A stretch of 64,000 nucleotides of DNA from Diphasiastrum complanatum (Eukaryota > Streptophyta > Lycopodiopsida > Lycopodiales > Lycopodiaceae): contig CM055095.1 in assembly GCA_029204225.1 (NCBI GenBank), forward strand, positions 18,933,450-18,997,449, written 5' to 3'. Position 1 is the first letter of the stretch. Each line of letters opens with the position of its first letter. Made by a program: the position numbers and the translations under genes. Of this stretch, positions 51,000-62,987 are shown in pieces. The notes under the pieces are model-generated. The model had not been told where the DNA came from. It worked only from the letters and a program-made list of their open reading frames with translations, and searched no databases.

Positions 51000-52150
51000 T
51001 TTTTTTGGGAGTTCATTATGATTCTCAAACCGATACTGTCAACTGGAATGAAGCTCTTGCAACGATTGACTGTACAACAGGATATATGTGTCAACAAGAT
51101 AATCAGTCAGATTTGAGTGAGATTTCATTATTGGATCGAACCTTGGATACACCGATCACTTTTCCATTGAATGTGATGAATGTAGCTTGGATATCAACGG
51201 ACCCTATACCAGATCCGATTGAAAATGAACTCATTCTTGTGAGTCATGCCTTGAGTTAGGATGACAATGCAGAACTTACTGATGAGCAGATTCTAAATCA
51301 TATGGATCCAACTAGATTTGGAGTGCATAATATTCCTGATGAACCAACAATAAAACCATCAAAAGCGGTTATATTGAAAGAAGACAGGATCATATGGTCA
51401 ATGACGAAGAAACAAGCCAAGCAACATTATAATACAGTCCTGAAATGGGAAAATCCTCCTCAAAAGATTGATTCAAAGAATGTGCCACCCTTACTGCATA
51501 AAGACAAAGAAAAAGTCAAGGATGATTCTACAAGTCAGAGTTCTAGCAAGACATCATCGTCTAGGAAGTCTTCACCTTCGAAGAAGAGTTTATCTTCTCA
51601 GAAGTCATCACCTCCATGATCAATTCCTACTAAGAAGGCAAAGTGAAGATCCAAGACAAGTGAATTCGAAGAACAGGTGCCAGAATCGAAAGATGTTTAC
51701 GATGGCCCAGCTAGGACACATGCTATGAATCTTGCTGAGCCAGCAGAACCAGAAAAGATAGTACAAGCTGGATCACAACTTAATCCTAAACAGTTCCATG
51801 ATACTCCTATTGGTTTTGACGACTCTTTTCAGATTAACCAGCAACCTCAAGTTGAAGCCGCACTAGCCACAATTCGGGTCGGGCAAGCTGTCAAATCACC
51901 AAAGCAGTTCGACACCACAATGCAAGAGGGCTATGAAGAAGAAGACCTCTTTGAAGAAGAAGAGGTATAGACACCTGATCCACGCCAACCAAGGACAGTA
52001 CCACCAGGTCCTTCTGCTGCTACCACCTCCACAATAGTAGATTTTGGTGATGCTCTCGGTTTAGTCTCAAGCCTTGCGCAAGTGATCCAGTCTTTGCTGG
52101 ATAAGAAAAAAGAAGGAGCAGCGCATCTCAGATATGGGATTTGAGAATAC
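51000..52150 (+). pseudogene. Unidentified acidic/Ser-Lys-rich ORF region of the LTR element
   Basis: Several frames: one with a Lys/Ser-rich tract (51,490-51,619), one running 51,677-51,970 and ending Glu-rich. No domain is recognised. The region stands where pol would be in an autonomous Gypsy element. Confidence 0.4.
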
Positions 52151-52938
52151 ACTCATCAGCCAGAAAGTCATTCAGCTGAACAAAGAGTTGAAGATCGCCA
52201 ATTAGCACAAAGCTAAGTCTGAAGCTGAGAAGAAGATGACACAACAATTGGCTGATCGCCTTGAAAATTATGTCAGTTCCCTGCAGAATGCCCTCACAAC
52301 CGCCCAAGATCAAGTGGACAGGGCCGTGCATGATGCAAAGCAACAAGTGTCGCTGCTCCAAGGTCAACTGCAGATGGTTGAACAAGATCGCACACATCTC
52401 CAAGGTGAATTGGATGCGACCACACTTGAGCGTGATGCGTATCTACAGACGCAGATACCTGATCATCCGGTAACTCCGACGGAAATTGTGTATTTATTTA
52501 AAAAGGAAACCTACAAAGTGGCTCTTCAAGGATTCCAAGGCCGCTTTGACAAATTCAAAGGTACAACTTCACCAAACTGCCAATCATCCACCAACCTTAC
52601 AGTTGAAAAATTTCAGTGGATTTCCACGGGGCACTACAAGCATACCAGCGAGAGTATATACACTCTCTCGATCCAATAGTGAGGCAATCAGCACTTTTTG
52701 CAAAAGACTTCACTCTGTTCAACTCTCGGTGGCTAGATTGTATTTTTGTGCCGCAATGATGGGAGGCTCCTGGGAATCTCGATTCACATTCTGGACAACT
52801 TCAAAGTGGATTGCCAGAGCCCACCGTTGTTTTTTGCTGCACAATTTAGATTTCAACACTCCTCGACTCGCTTTCATGGAGAAGGTGCAGTATCATTTAA
52901 TAAAAATTCGACGTGAAGCAAATAAAAGCCCACAGTAA
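52150..52938 (+). pseudogene. Coiled-coil ORF of the LTR element before the 3' LTR
   Basis: A heptad-rich stretch (LADRLENYVSSLQNALTTA, then VSLLQGQLQMVEQDRTHLQ) at 52,240-52,430. A further frame at 52,486-52,938 has a Phe/Trp-rich end (FCAAMMGGSWESRFTFW) and stops just before the purine tract. No known pol or env motif. It looks like an additional ORF peculiar to this family. Confidence 0.45.
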
Positions 52939-52988
52939 CTACATCTCGTAGGTGTCGTGGGACGGCCACCAGTTTTGGTGGGGGATAC

Positions 52989-53735
52989 TGTTGGAGGGTT
53001 TGCGGATCCCAAGGCAACCCTAACCCTAGCTAATAAGTGAGAGGGATTTGGCACCCTGTGTGTGTAAGTCCGACTCGATGATCACATAGTTATTTGATTT
53101 ATTAGAAAGTCAATAAAAGGACTTTAGGCCTTTTTGCGGGACTTTTAATTTCGCAGGGCCTAAATGTCAAGTTAGTGAATAGAGTTGGGTTTCCCTCCAA
53201 TTTGGATGGTTCTCACTCTTTTTTAAATTTGAATAATTAGGGAGGCAGAAATGGACCAATAGGATTTAGAGGCCAGGGTTCTCCTCTCTACTATAAAAAG
53301 GGACCACTCGAGTTTCCTACACATGTACATATCTTCATTTCAATAAAGCATATTGGTTCTCTTGTGAAATGGATTTATAAATGTCCTTGTTCTTTATCAC
53401 TTTTCCTCCATCTCTCATGCTTTTTATTGTGTTTGCTAGTTGTTGGATCTGATTGTTATTGGGATTGCATGTTTTTACACTTTTTATGAGAGAGAAAGGG
53501 AGAGAGAGAAAGAGTAAGCTATTTCCATTGTGGATCTAGTGTTAATGGATGTAGTGTTAATGCTTAGGGTTAATGGATGTTAGAGTTAGATGTGAATCTT
53601 CCATTCATGCAGAAATCTGAACTATGTTATTGCTCTCATGGAAACGAATCTACGCGTGACAACTAACTTCATCTCCTCGATGCTAGATTGATTAGATCTT
53701 GGGTTGAGGATAGGCAAGGAAAGAAACCCACTACA
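52989..53735 (+). repeat. 3' LTR of the TR-GAG-like element
   Basis: 747 bp from tgttggaggg to cccactaca, with ctataaaaag at 53,291 and aataaa at 53,342. Its last 266 bp repeat 47,120-47,385. Confidence 0.75.
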
Positions 53736-55364
53736 CTCATAACCTCTCCAAATACCCTAAACAAAATTAACCAATGGTTTCAACTGTTAGAATTAACAGT
53801 AAATACTAACCACTGGTCTACAGATCATTCTCACACAAGAATTTCCTCTTTGAAATCATTGATGTCCCATACCACCAGTTTTTTCTCCAAGAAAGTCCTT
53901 TGCTTTTAGATCCGACCATCAAAAAATCAAAAAGACTATCTGACCATCCTATATCTAATATAGAGTCCAACCTTCAACCATTTTCTAGAAAGATACCTCC
54001 AACTATTGAATTCTCCATTTCCTTAAGTTTTCACAGTAGACGACAATATCATCTTAGAATACCACTAGGCATTGTCCCTAGTATGGACGAGAAATCTTGT
54101 TCATAAACAATTGAAATAACCCAAGTGTATTCATCAGAATACAAGAGGAAAAGAATTCAAAATAACTGAAGTATAACCAATAGATATCAATATCTATATC
54201 GGAAATGACATAAGGAATTCAGTTCCTTCAAGAAGATCATTAACAACAATATTCGATAATCGAGAGATCTTAAAACTTCCATCTGGATTTTCCATACCAG
54301 ATAAGCACATATCTATTCCACCAAATACTGGAGTACCCCAATATTTGTTCCTAATGGATTGCAATACTGATCCATTAATAAAATTGTGATTTAACAAGAA
54401 TCTGTACTTGGGTTTACCGTCACATAAAACAACCCCTCTGGTTGGTACTATCCATCCCGAATTCCTACCATATGAGAGTTACAACTCTTAGGAATAAGGT
54501 TCTTTACAATACAAATGTGAACTAAGTGTCATTCTCATTCCATCTCACAATTTCCTACAACAAATAAGGTCCACTCATGGTCCTATAGATATTTAAAATA
54601 AATTCAATGAATTCAAAATAATCTGGTGCTATGCAATTTCCATACATGGATTATTAACTAATATAAATTACACAACACTATCACATTTACCTATTTAGGT
54701 GTCTCATTTTCTTCCTCCCTTAGATTTTTCGGTTACCCAAATTTTTTTATTAACGAAGGCCCCAAAAACTCCTTTGACACAAGTAAATGCTACCACACCA
54801 TTACTTCGTTAAAGTTGTCTGAACTTAATGAAAAATCAATAAAATTTGGATCTGGGTACTCTTTATGATATTTGATACTCTTGTTTTTTAATCGAATATA
54901 GAGCTACCTCTCAAAATTTACGACCTTATTCCACTTATTCACTTTAACAAGTATCTGAAAAGCTTTAATTTGCCCAATCGTGAAGATCAAAATCATTTAA
55001 GATAAGCCTTTCGGTGCACTACCGAGTTCAAAAAGAAGAACCGAAACTATCATTTAACTCAATTAACTGGGAAGATTCCTAATCCAAAGTTAAACCGATA
55101 ACAAGCACACTACCAGGAAATTAAATTTCCACTTATAGGGCACTTGCCTGGAAAAAACTTACCATGAAGAATAGTATTTTATTGCCAATCCTAAATCCAT
55201 GGATCAATCACATAGACATCACAGTTAGGATAATAGAAAATAACTTTGCATACATTCTTTTGTAAATTCCCAAGAGAATAGGTAACTCCATTCTCAACTA
55301 TCGATTTAGGTAGATTCACACAAATCCCCTTCCCAACTCGACCTAATAAGGCTTAAAAGACCTC
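53736..55364. other. Unassigned remnant with coding-like pieces
   Basis: On the - strand at about 54,470-54,194 an open stretch reads NHNFINGSVLQSIRNKYWG, then IDMCLSGMENPDGSFKISRL, which has the look of real protein but no family I recognise. A + strand frame at 53,810-54,106 is partly antisense to nothing known. Composition suggests an old virus-like or retroelement fossil; this is a guess. Confidence 0.25.
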
Positions 55365-55760
55365 ATGGCCGCCACAGCCGCCACTTCCAGGCTTAAGGGC
55401 TACCTCTCCAACCCAGATGCAAAGGGGTCTTTACGAGTGAATCGAATAGCCCTTTGTTACAACCCGAATAGCTGCCTGGCTGCTGTCGCGCTTCGTTCTG
55501 GCAAGCAAGATCAACCAGCGACTTCCCTGCAAGCCAGACTTCCCTTGCATTGCAACCATTGTTGGAAGGCATCATTTTTGAATAAAAAACAGGATACAGA
55601 CAGTTGCGCTCCAGTCCCAGACTCCTTCCACTCAAATCCGCAGCAGGAGAGTGCCTTCATTCATGAAGATCCAGAAGGGCAAGATTGCCGTAGTCGTTTT
55701 GTATCTGAAGTACAATTCATGCAAATCAGATATAAGAAAATGACTTCAAGCAGCAGCTGA
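55365..55760 (+). CDS. 131-codon open frame, unrecognised
   Basis: A continuous frame beginning MAATAATSRLKGYLSNPDAK, with a Cys/His group (LHCNHCWKASF). No domain is known to me. A longer-than-chance frame in GC-normal sequence, but the surroundings are transposon-like, so a real gene is doubtful. Confidence 0.25.
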   Translation: MAATAATSRLKGYLSNPDAKGSLRVNRIALCYNPNSCLAAVALRSGKQDQPATSLQARLPLHCNHCWKASFLNKKQDTDSCAPVPDSFHSNPQQESAFIHEDPEGQDCRSRFVSEVQFMQIRYKKMTSSSS

Positions 55761-56515
55761 CTGTCTACGGCCTTTGGCAGTTCCATAGCAGTTCAGAAGT
55801 TTCTGAGAAGTTTTTTCTAAGACCTTAGACGGTTCTTAGAACCCTATGTTATACTTCCATAACTTTTGCAGGGACAAAAGCATTTCCAAGGAGGTGATTG
55901 CTCACTCCAACTATTTTAGCTTGCAAGTTTGAGACAACAGTAAGGGTTACATACTCTTTTAACCAGGTTTGCAGGCAAGCCCAAACCAAGAAAGGTTTCA
56001 CAGGGTTTCAAAATTACATGCATCCACAACTAAAATTGCTTGCATCCATAACCCAAGGTCTAAATCTGCCACAGTTTTAGAGAGTCAACAATTTACAATA
56101 TCCAATCTATGTTCAGTTTTCAGTTCACAGTTTACATGCTTCACAAGAGGATTAGTCTGAAAACCTTAAATCCTCACATGCAAACCGTAATTTCAGATTT
56201 CCAGCAGCAGTCAGCTTATTCATCCAAGATAAATCGATTCAATGTATCAACAAATAGCCTGCTACTAAATTTGAATCAAAACTGTCCAAAATATTATGGA
56301 CTCATGCATATCATTCATCTAAATAAAACAGATTTGAACAAGAAATTGGATCTATTCAAGCAAATTCTTCTACTTCAATCAAAATTGCCAATCTAGATCA
56401 AGATTTGAGTGCTAGTTTTGCAATAGATTGATTAACCAAGTATCTAATTACTTTTGAGGATCTTTTGTAGATCCATTTAGGGTCCTAAACATTGTTTTTC
56501 AACATGCTATCAGAG
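55761..56515 (+). mobile_element. Possible LTR ending at a primer-binding-site-like word
   Basis: The stretch ends ttttcaaca followed by tgctatcagagcc at 56,504-56,516, two changes from the Copia primer binding site. The left end and a partner LTR are not seen. Confidence 0.35.
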
Positions 56516-56947
56516 CCAAGTACAAGATTTTAGTTGCTGATCCAATCTCAATCCAAATTTAGCAAGTTTGGTCCTAAAGAACTAGTTTCACATGTGTGGG
56601 GAGTTTCTTTACCTTCATTTAAAATTTTTAATAGGATCCTCATAAATGTTGTCAACATCATCTTGATGAGATTTTTTATGCAGAACAAATAGAAAGCATC
56701 AAAGATCAAATGCCATTATTGATATTTGAATTTGAGTCAAAGGATCCAATTAATGAGAGTTTAGAACAAGTCCTAAAAAGTAAATTTTTAGGTCTTGTTG
56801 GATCATCAAGAAGATGCGTGTAAGAGAGTTATTGTTTCACCAAAATCATTGATTTTTTATTTGATTTTATTAGAATTTGAAGTGAACTCATCATACATCC
56901 ATTCAATCTTAGTGAAAGGCCATTCAATCTTAGTGAGAGGGTGAAAG
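56516..56947. other. Unassigned
   Basis: Leader-like AT-rich sequence; the phrase ccattcaatcttagtg occurs twice (about 56,899 and 56,921). No gene is seen. Confidence 0.4.
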
Positions 56948-57446
56948 TGTAAAGGCCATATTCCGCTAAGGACATGGAATAGTCCAAATATGGTAGACCC
57001 GGCCCTCCAGTGTTCGAAATTACTGGTCACGCCTAGAATTTATTCCACGTCAAGGCCTGTTGGTGACTAATAACCTTGAGATGACCCAGACACTCTAATT
57101 GAGACATATGGAGTAGTGCATGTATGTGTGATTGATATTGGCAGGAGGTATGCAAGAGCTGTGACTTATTTATAGTTGACCTGCATGGGGATTGCATGTG
57201 CTCATGCACAGGATCCTACTCTCTATATATTGAGGTAGTGATTATTCCGTCGACGACTTGGGTCTAGGTTACTAGTGAGCTCTTCTCCTCTTGCTATCAC
57301 ATGGCATGGCTGGGGGCTAGATCCAGAAGGATTCTCCAGGAGGGATCTTGGTTTGGTTGGGTGGTTTTGCTCCACAGTCTCTCTTGTGTTTTCCTATCCT
57401 CATCTTAGAGGTTTTCCCTAGTGGTCTTTACATTGGTATCAGAGCC
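56948..57446 (+). mobile_element. Copia-type LTR with primer binding site
   Basis: Starts tgtaaaggcc, ends tctttaca at 57,432 (485 bp), then one base and tggtatcagagcc (57,434-57,446), the Copia tRNA-Met primer binding site. TATA-like tatttatag near 57,168 or tatatatt near 57,225. No gag follows within 1.5 kb; only a 5' end is visible. Confidence 0.75.
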
Positions 57447-59088
57447 CGGCTAAGATGCGGTTTTTAGATAGGATGGAGAGAAATTCTACATCAAATCGGA
57501 TTGGAACGCACTTGGATTCACATCTCTGGAGAGAGTGCTGTTTTTCAAGGAAAATTAGGTTTAGATTCACTAATTCATGTGAAAGCATGCTTTTCAAACG
57601 GGGTGGTAGAGTGCTCTTCTCCTTGTTTGATTTTTTTAAAGATGTTGTGGATTACTGTGGAATTCATTCTTAATTTACTCTAGCCTTGAGAAAATTTCCA
57701 AATCAATTTGTATTCAAAATACTTGATGGTTGGTTCACACATGTGAAAGTAGTATGACCTGTTATCATAGCAATCAATTTACTAAGTTTAGATTGCATTC
57801 TTGTCGTAACTCACTGAACTACGTTTTACAGTTTTAAGTGTAGTATAAAAGATATCATTTCCCATCAGAGATTGAAATGGATAATATTTGCACTGTTTAG
57901 AGAAATATTCTGTGAAATAGATTAGAAACTGGTTATCAATAGATATTTTCATAGGCAGCTAGTACCACCTTTTCTTAAGTTTGAATGATTCATAAGTAAT
58001 ATTGATTTGTATGATGTTTCCAATGCAAATGCCTCTCCCACACACCAGTTGTGCATGATCAGAACTAGCACAAATAGATATTTCAATAAATTACACAAGC
58101 CCATGTCATATGTTATTTGAATTGACTTAGCAGTTAAGCAATTAAGCAAATGACTCAAAGAATCGAATATCCCCTCTCATTCCACGAGTTCAAATAACAT
58201 ACAATTGTACTTGATATAAGTAAATCCGTTACTTGCTTTAGTATGATTCAAACTCGGCAGATCTATGTAATGAATCATAAACATCCATTGCATTGAATAA
58301 CAATGATCACTTAATTAAGAATGTAGAGATTCAACTTTATGAATATAACTTTATAAGTCTAATTCCAGAAATGAGAAGCACAAAGAGAGTAAATCATTCA
58401 CAACCATAGACAGAAAATAGACCAGATCAATGTCTTTACTCTACTTCATTTCAAATAAACATGTGAGTACATGGGCTCTTTATAGCATCATGGTTGTTCT
58501 CTACATGGAATAATCGATGTAATTGCTTTGACTTCCATAACCATTTCAGACAAGGATCGGAATAGCAAATAGACCTTAGGTCGGAATAAAGTTTGATCAT
58601 GAATCGAATCGATCCTCGACCTTGTATCAGAATATACTTAGTCTATTCTGAGACCACTTTTTCTAAAACAACAAATCATACTATCATAAGAAATAACTAT
58701 TTACATAATACAAATCAAAATATGAGAAAATCGAGTTTTGACATGTTATCACATGTCCTCGCCCTCAGATTTAACAGGTCCTCTTGATGTAGATGAACTA
58801 CTATAATGCGCTCCTTTCAAAAATATTCAAAAATTGACATCAAAATATTTAGGATTATGCCAATGGATACAACACCGCTCATATAATCTATACAAAATTT
58901 TTCACTCAATATTGCAAAAAGGTGACCAATCTTTTGCTATCACATAAATCATTTTGGATTATTTTCGAGTACACCCGACCTGTTGAGATCCCATGTGCCT
59001 GAACAAGGTTGATTCATGAATTGTGTTAGAGAAATCACTTGATGCAGCTACACTTTTCTTCTTGAGCATATGCAAAGAAAGCATTTCT
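57447..59088. other. Unassigned, AT-rich
   Basis: Immediately after the primer binding site this should be the leader of the LTR element. Farther right no coding or repeat feature was recognised. Short frames at 57,455-57,683 are not supported. Confidence 0.4.
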
Positions 59089-59740
59089 TTAGTCAAAGGC
59101 CAGTAGTTGAGTCTTCCATATAATATCCGAACACTTATTAACGTTTTGGCTATAATTAGCCAAGTCATCCCCTTTATATGTAATCCATATCCTATGTGCT
59201 GGATGGTTTTCATGACTACAAATACAATTTATCATATCTTCAAAATATTTTGTATATTTTTCTTCCCATTTTATATGTAACGACCAAGGCAATGGGTAAT
59301 GGAAATCAACTAGCCAATCTATTTGACTTTTCTTTATTTTTGAATGTTCAACACCTTCTCGTTCGATGTAATGATAAACCTTAAATGATGATGTGTTTTG
59401 AAAGTGTGATTGGAATTCTTTACAAAAGTTGCCCTGTACAATTCTCCAAGAAAGACATCCTTGCTGGTCAATACTAAGATTGTGCCAGAGTTTTACAAAC
59501 TCTTGCACCCATATTCCTATCCATTCGTCATTTGTATAGCCTTCTATTCCAGGTAAGAAACAATATTCTAGCATCCACAAATGTTATAGATTTCGTAATT
59601 GAGACATGCTAAAGAATACCTTTCTTTTAAAATGAGATATTTCTTTGGCTAATAACCGATTAGGGTTGATTGGTGCCCTTAGAGTACCTCTTCTCCTCTT
59701 ATTTAAAATTGCCTCCGATGCCTGTTCCATGTCAATTCCT
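59089..59740 (-). pseudogene. Unclassified coding remnant, virus- or retroelement-like
   Basis: A 163-codon frame (59,580-59,089; contains GYTNDEWIGIWVQEFVKLWH and many Trp/His) and a block upstream of it in the same sense (about 59,740-59,595, with KRRRGTLRAPINPNRL). The texture is that of a structural protein of a retroelement or plant pararetrovirus, but no diagnostic motif is present. It is broken at least once. Confidence 0.3.
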
Positions 59741-59855
59741 TCAGAAACTGTCACTATATTGATGGTTCAACATTATTTTAGCAATATTGGGAGAATTTCT
59801 TGATTTTGGAACAAATTAATTTTTCTCTCTATCCTCTCTAGTGCAAGCTTGTGTG

Positions 59856-59945
59856 CTCGAACTTAAGTTCAAGCAAAGGAGCATGTGTTCGAACTTAAGT
59901 TCAAGCATAGGGCTTTGTCAAGTTTGTGTGATTGAACTTAATTTT
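59856..59945. repeat. Palindromic tandem repeat around gaacttaagttc
   Basis: The perfect 12-bp palindrome gaacttaagttc stands at 59,859 and 59,891, each inside a near-palindromic ctcgaacttaagttcaagca-like unit; a third worn copy starts at 59,934. Confidence 0.75.
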
Positions 59946-60240
59946 GAGCATAGGACCTCATAAAAGAAAAGAATGGGACTTGGGATTGTCCCAAAATCAC
60001 TGAAACAATGTTGTTCAGCAAATTGATCCATTTCCTCCATTACAACATATGAAAATTCAAACCCTAAATAAACAGTCTGGATCGACATTTCTTTCATATC
60101 AGCCCTTTTTTGAAGTTGTTCCTGCAATGTTACCAATTGTTGTAAAGAAGATACAAAAAAATAATCTTGAGTATTGGAGCACTGTGTATCCAAGTCTTCA
60201 GGACGTGGACATAACAGTTTTAGACTCGAGTGAGTGTTTC
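59918..60240 (-). pseudogene. Coding-like remnant upstream of the 59.1-59.7 kb frame
   Basis: The frame reads CPRPEDLDTQCSNTQDYFF, then a helical stretch SSLQQLVTLQEQLQKRADM and IQTVYLGFEFSYVVMEEM. Same strand and order as the neighbouring remnant, so possibly the same element. No family is recognised. Confidence 0.3.
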
Positions 60241-60708
60241 TAGGAATGCTCGCTATAGAGTGTTAAACACTCTAAACTAAATGTAATCCTACTTCATGGC
60301 TATTTGTGGGCACTATACACTTCATTGCTCTTGGCCTCTTTGGGTTCCAAGTCTTATTACTAGAGTCGTCACAAAATGCGCACAAAATTGGGCATTTCAA
60401 GCACTTATTCCAAAGATCATATCTCATAAACTATGATGAATCACATCAAATCCTTTCATATGTGTGTTCTTCATATATGCATTTACTGATTAAAAATTTT
60501 GAGACCTTCATTTTGAGCAACTTATATGTAAGATATGATGCGTCAAACATGTGGGGGTACTGATGAAATTTCGATATTTTCATATATGGGACTACATTGT
60601 TGTGAATTTTACATTCAATTTTTAGCCTCTCTACTCTTAAAAATCCTATTGAGTTTGGAGATCTATAGAGATAGATATGTGCATCCGAAATTACCCATTT
60701 AAGTGTTG
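60241..60708. other. Unassigned; 17-bp palindrome at 60,257
   Basis: Contains agagtgttaaacactct (60,257-60,273), a perfect inverted repeat. Nothing else was recognised. Confidence 0.45.
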
Positions 60709-61758
60709 TGTTGGAAATTAAGCCCACAGTTGTCTCCTTGGTGAATGACTATTTTTCTATTTTATGATTCTTCCTGCACATTTATTGATCATTGATCTAG
60801 GGTCAGTTGAAACTAAGTTTGGTTCTATGTCTACTCATCCGATACCTGCAGGAATTACAAACTTAGACATTTTCGCAAAATCCCGAAGAGAGAGAAAAAT
60901 GTCGAAGGTCGTCTATTTTGAACGAGGAACGTTCCCAACCACTTCCTGAAATTTGCGAAGTGAGAGAAAACCACTTCATGTAAAATGCGAAGTGAGAGAA
61001 TTTGCAAAGTCCTCGTCAACGTCAACGTTCCTGATTAGTTAACCGTATACATTATGTATAGTTGTCACAAAAGTCAAATACTTTCAAGTACAATGGCTTA
61101 CCTAATTAGGTGACAAACATTTACTATAATTAATACATGGAGGAAATCTATAAATGGATCATCCAAGCACACTCAGAGAGTCGCTCCATCCATGAGACGT
61201 ATTATTTGAGCCTCCTAGTTACGCCGTCATTTTATGGTTATAATTGTTATTCGTGCTTCAGTGTAATATAGCAGCAACATGCTTTTATCTGTGTATAACG
61301 TAGATGAATGCTTGTTGTCATTGAATGCACTCTATCGCTGTTTGATCGCGCTTGTTTACTCACTCTGATCAGAACAAGGACTTCTACAACTCCTTAGTTT
61401 CTGATCAGACGATGACTGTCTTTGACGCTTGAGGAACTTGCGATATCATATCGCTCTTCCATTTATTTCAGAACCATACTTCACATTGAATCTGATTTTC
61501 AATAACACCACACACAAACCATTTCTAATACCTTCGGTGGACTGTACTTTCTTTTTTTGAGAGTATGAATTAATTTTTAAGACGCTGTTGGGCAATTAGA
61601 ACACTTAAAGCTGTGATTACATTTAGCATAAACTGTCTATTAGATTGGTTTTGCATCTAGCAGCTGATTAGAACGGGAGAGTTGTTCCGCAATATTTTTG
61701 TCTCTTTTTCGTTCACGTTTTTCTATCTCCATTGCACCCATCAGATTGGTATCAGAGC
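60709..61758 (+). mobile_element. Copia 5' LTR with primer binding site
   Basis: Starts tgttggaaattaagcccaca, the usual opening of plant Copia LTRs, and ends near 61,743, with tggtatcagagc at 61,747-61,758. About 1,035 bp. A TATA-like ctataaatgg is at 61,148. Between 60,870 and 61,015 the words gcgaagtgagagaa and tgcgaag recur, perhaps promoter repeats. The downstream gag is in the same orientation. Confidence 0.75.
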
Positions 61759-61811
61759 GTAGCTCAAATAAAACGAGAGATTAAGTTTGTACTATTTGTA
61801 TTAATGTTATC

Positions 61812-62660
61812 ATGTCTCATATAGGTAGCTCTTCGTCATCATTCAACGAGGCTAGAATCATTGACAAGTTCAATGGTTCTAACTTCTACATCTGAAAGTC
61901 AAAACTCCGGATGATGTTGATAGATAGAGATCTTTGGGATGTAGTAGAAGGTGCTGACCTAAAACCAGAAGATGGTGATCAAGCAAAGACATGGAAGATC
62001 AAAGATTAGAAGGCCTTAGCATGTATCACACTCAATCTGGCCAACTCAAATATCCCATGTTACCACATGCAAAACCTCTAAGGATGCATTAGATTTGTTA
62101 TCAAATCTCTATGAAACTCATGATGTAACCACTAGATTACATCTTAGAAGGAAGTTCTTTACTCTGAGTATGTCTGATTGTACTGCTATGACTTCTCACA
62201 TTAACAGCTTCAAGTCTTTAATGGATCAGTTATCAGCTATAGGATATTCTATTCAAGATGATGATGTCGTTATGACCTTGCTTTCTTCTCTTCCAAAGTC
62301 ATATGAACACTTTGTGGTGATGATCTCCACACAACCCGACCTCACTCTTCAAAAGGTGATTGGTCATCTTCTTCACGAAGAAATACAGAGAAAGACCAGC
62401 AGCCTGTCCATCAAAGACAAATACATGGCCCTGTACACCAAGAAGAAAGACTATTCCAAGGGCAAGAATCAAGTGCAGCAACAACAACATAAGCCTCACA
62501 CTCAAGGTGAGCATGGTGGATCGCGCAAGAAGCTCTTCTACAGATATTGCAAGAGAGCTAATCACGACATCAAAGAGTGTCGTATCCGGATCTACAACGA
62601 GGCAAAGAAGCAACAACAACAGGGCAAGATCACAAAAAAAAAGAACTGTGAGTATTGATA
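61812..62660 (+). pseudogene. Copia gag (fossil)
   Basis: Starts MSHIGSSSSSFNEARIIDKF and shows the Copia gag blocks: FNGSNFYI, DLWDVVEG, LHLRRKFFTL, MDQLSAIGY, LLSSLPKSYEHFV, then a Lys-rich stretch and a CCHC-like knuckle (YCKRANHDIKEC) near 62,550. A 187-codon frame is open from 62,095; the earlier part is interrupted. Confidence 0.8.
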
Positions 62661-62734
62661 TTTTTGATACTTTGATTTTTGTCATTCATAAATATCTAAT
62701 AGTAAACCTGCCAATTTGATCATTTTTCTCTTGT

Positions 62735-62880
62735 AGATTTATATCCATCCAACATAAATGAATGGGAGCCAAGTGAATCTTTAGCAGGTGTGTTAGATAT
62801 TATTCACACTGATGTTGGACAGCTGCAATATCGAGGTAGAACTGCAAAAGATCTAGCTGATAGTGGGATCTTTTTTTATA
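62735..62880 (+). mobile_element. Start of Copia integrase region (fossil)
   Basis: The frame reads ESLAGVLDIIHTDVGQL, the opening of the Copia integrase core (usually D-VHTDVCGP). It stops where the - strand C48-like copy begins. Confidence 0.55.
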
Positions 62881-62987
62881 TATAGAATGAAAATTAGTAA
62901 TATCATGATAGAAATTTTATTTATGCTACGACGACACATTTGAATTAAAAAAGGAATACATGCATATCAGAGATAAATTGAATATAC

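Larger units (their letters stand above)
47120..53735 (+). mobile_element. Gypsy-type LTR element with gag and protease but no polymerase (TR-GAG-like fossil)
   Basis: Two direct repeats of 266 bp, 47,120-47,385 and 53,470-53,735, differ at only about ten positions. Behind the first stands ttttggtgccgttgccagag, the primer-site/leader type of plant Gypsy elements. The 3' LTR is longer: it begins at 52,989 after the purine tract gttttggtgggggata, has a TATA box (53,291) and aataaa (53,342), and is 747 bp. The 5' LTR is thus truncated. The interior holds gag, three zinc knuckles, retropepsin and further ORFs; no reverse transcriptase, RNase H or integrase is seen, so it depended on a partner element. 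Target-site repeats do not match. Coding parts are broken several times; LTR similarity suggests moderate age. Confidence 0.75.

Noticed and set aside
47115-53740. 5-bp target duplication for the TR-GAG-like element
   Set aside because: Flanks cctaa and ctcat differ, and the 5' LTR is truncated, so no duplication can be expected on that side.
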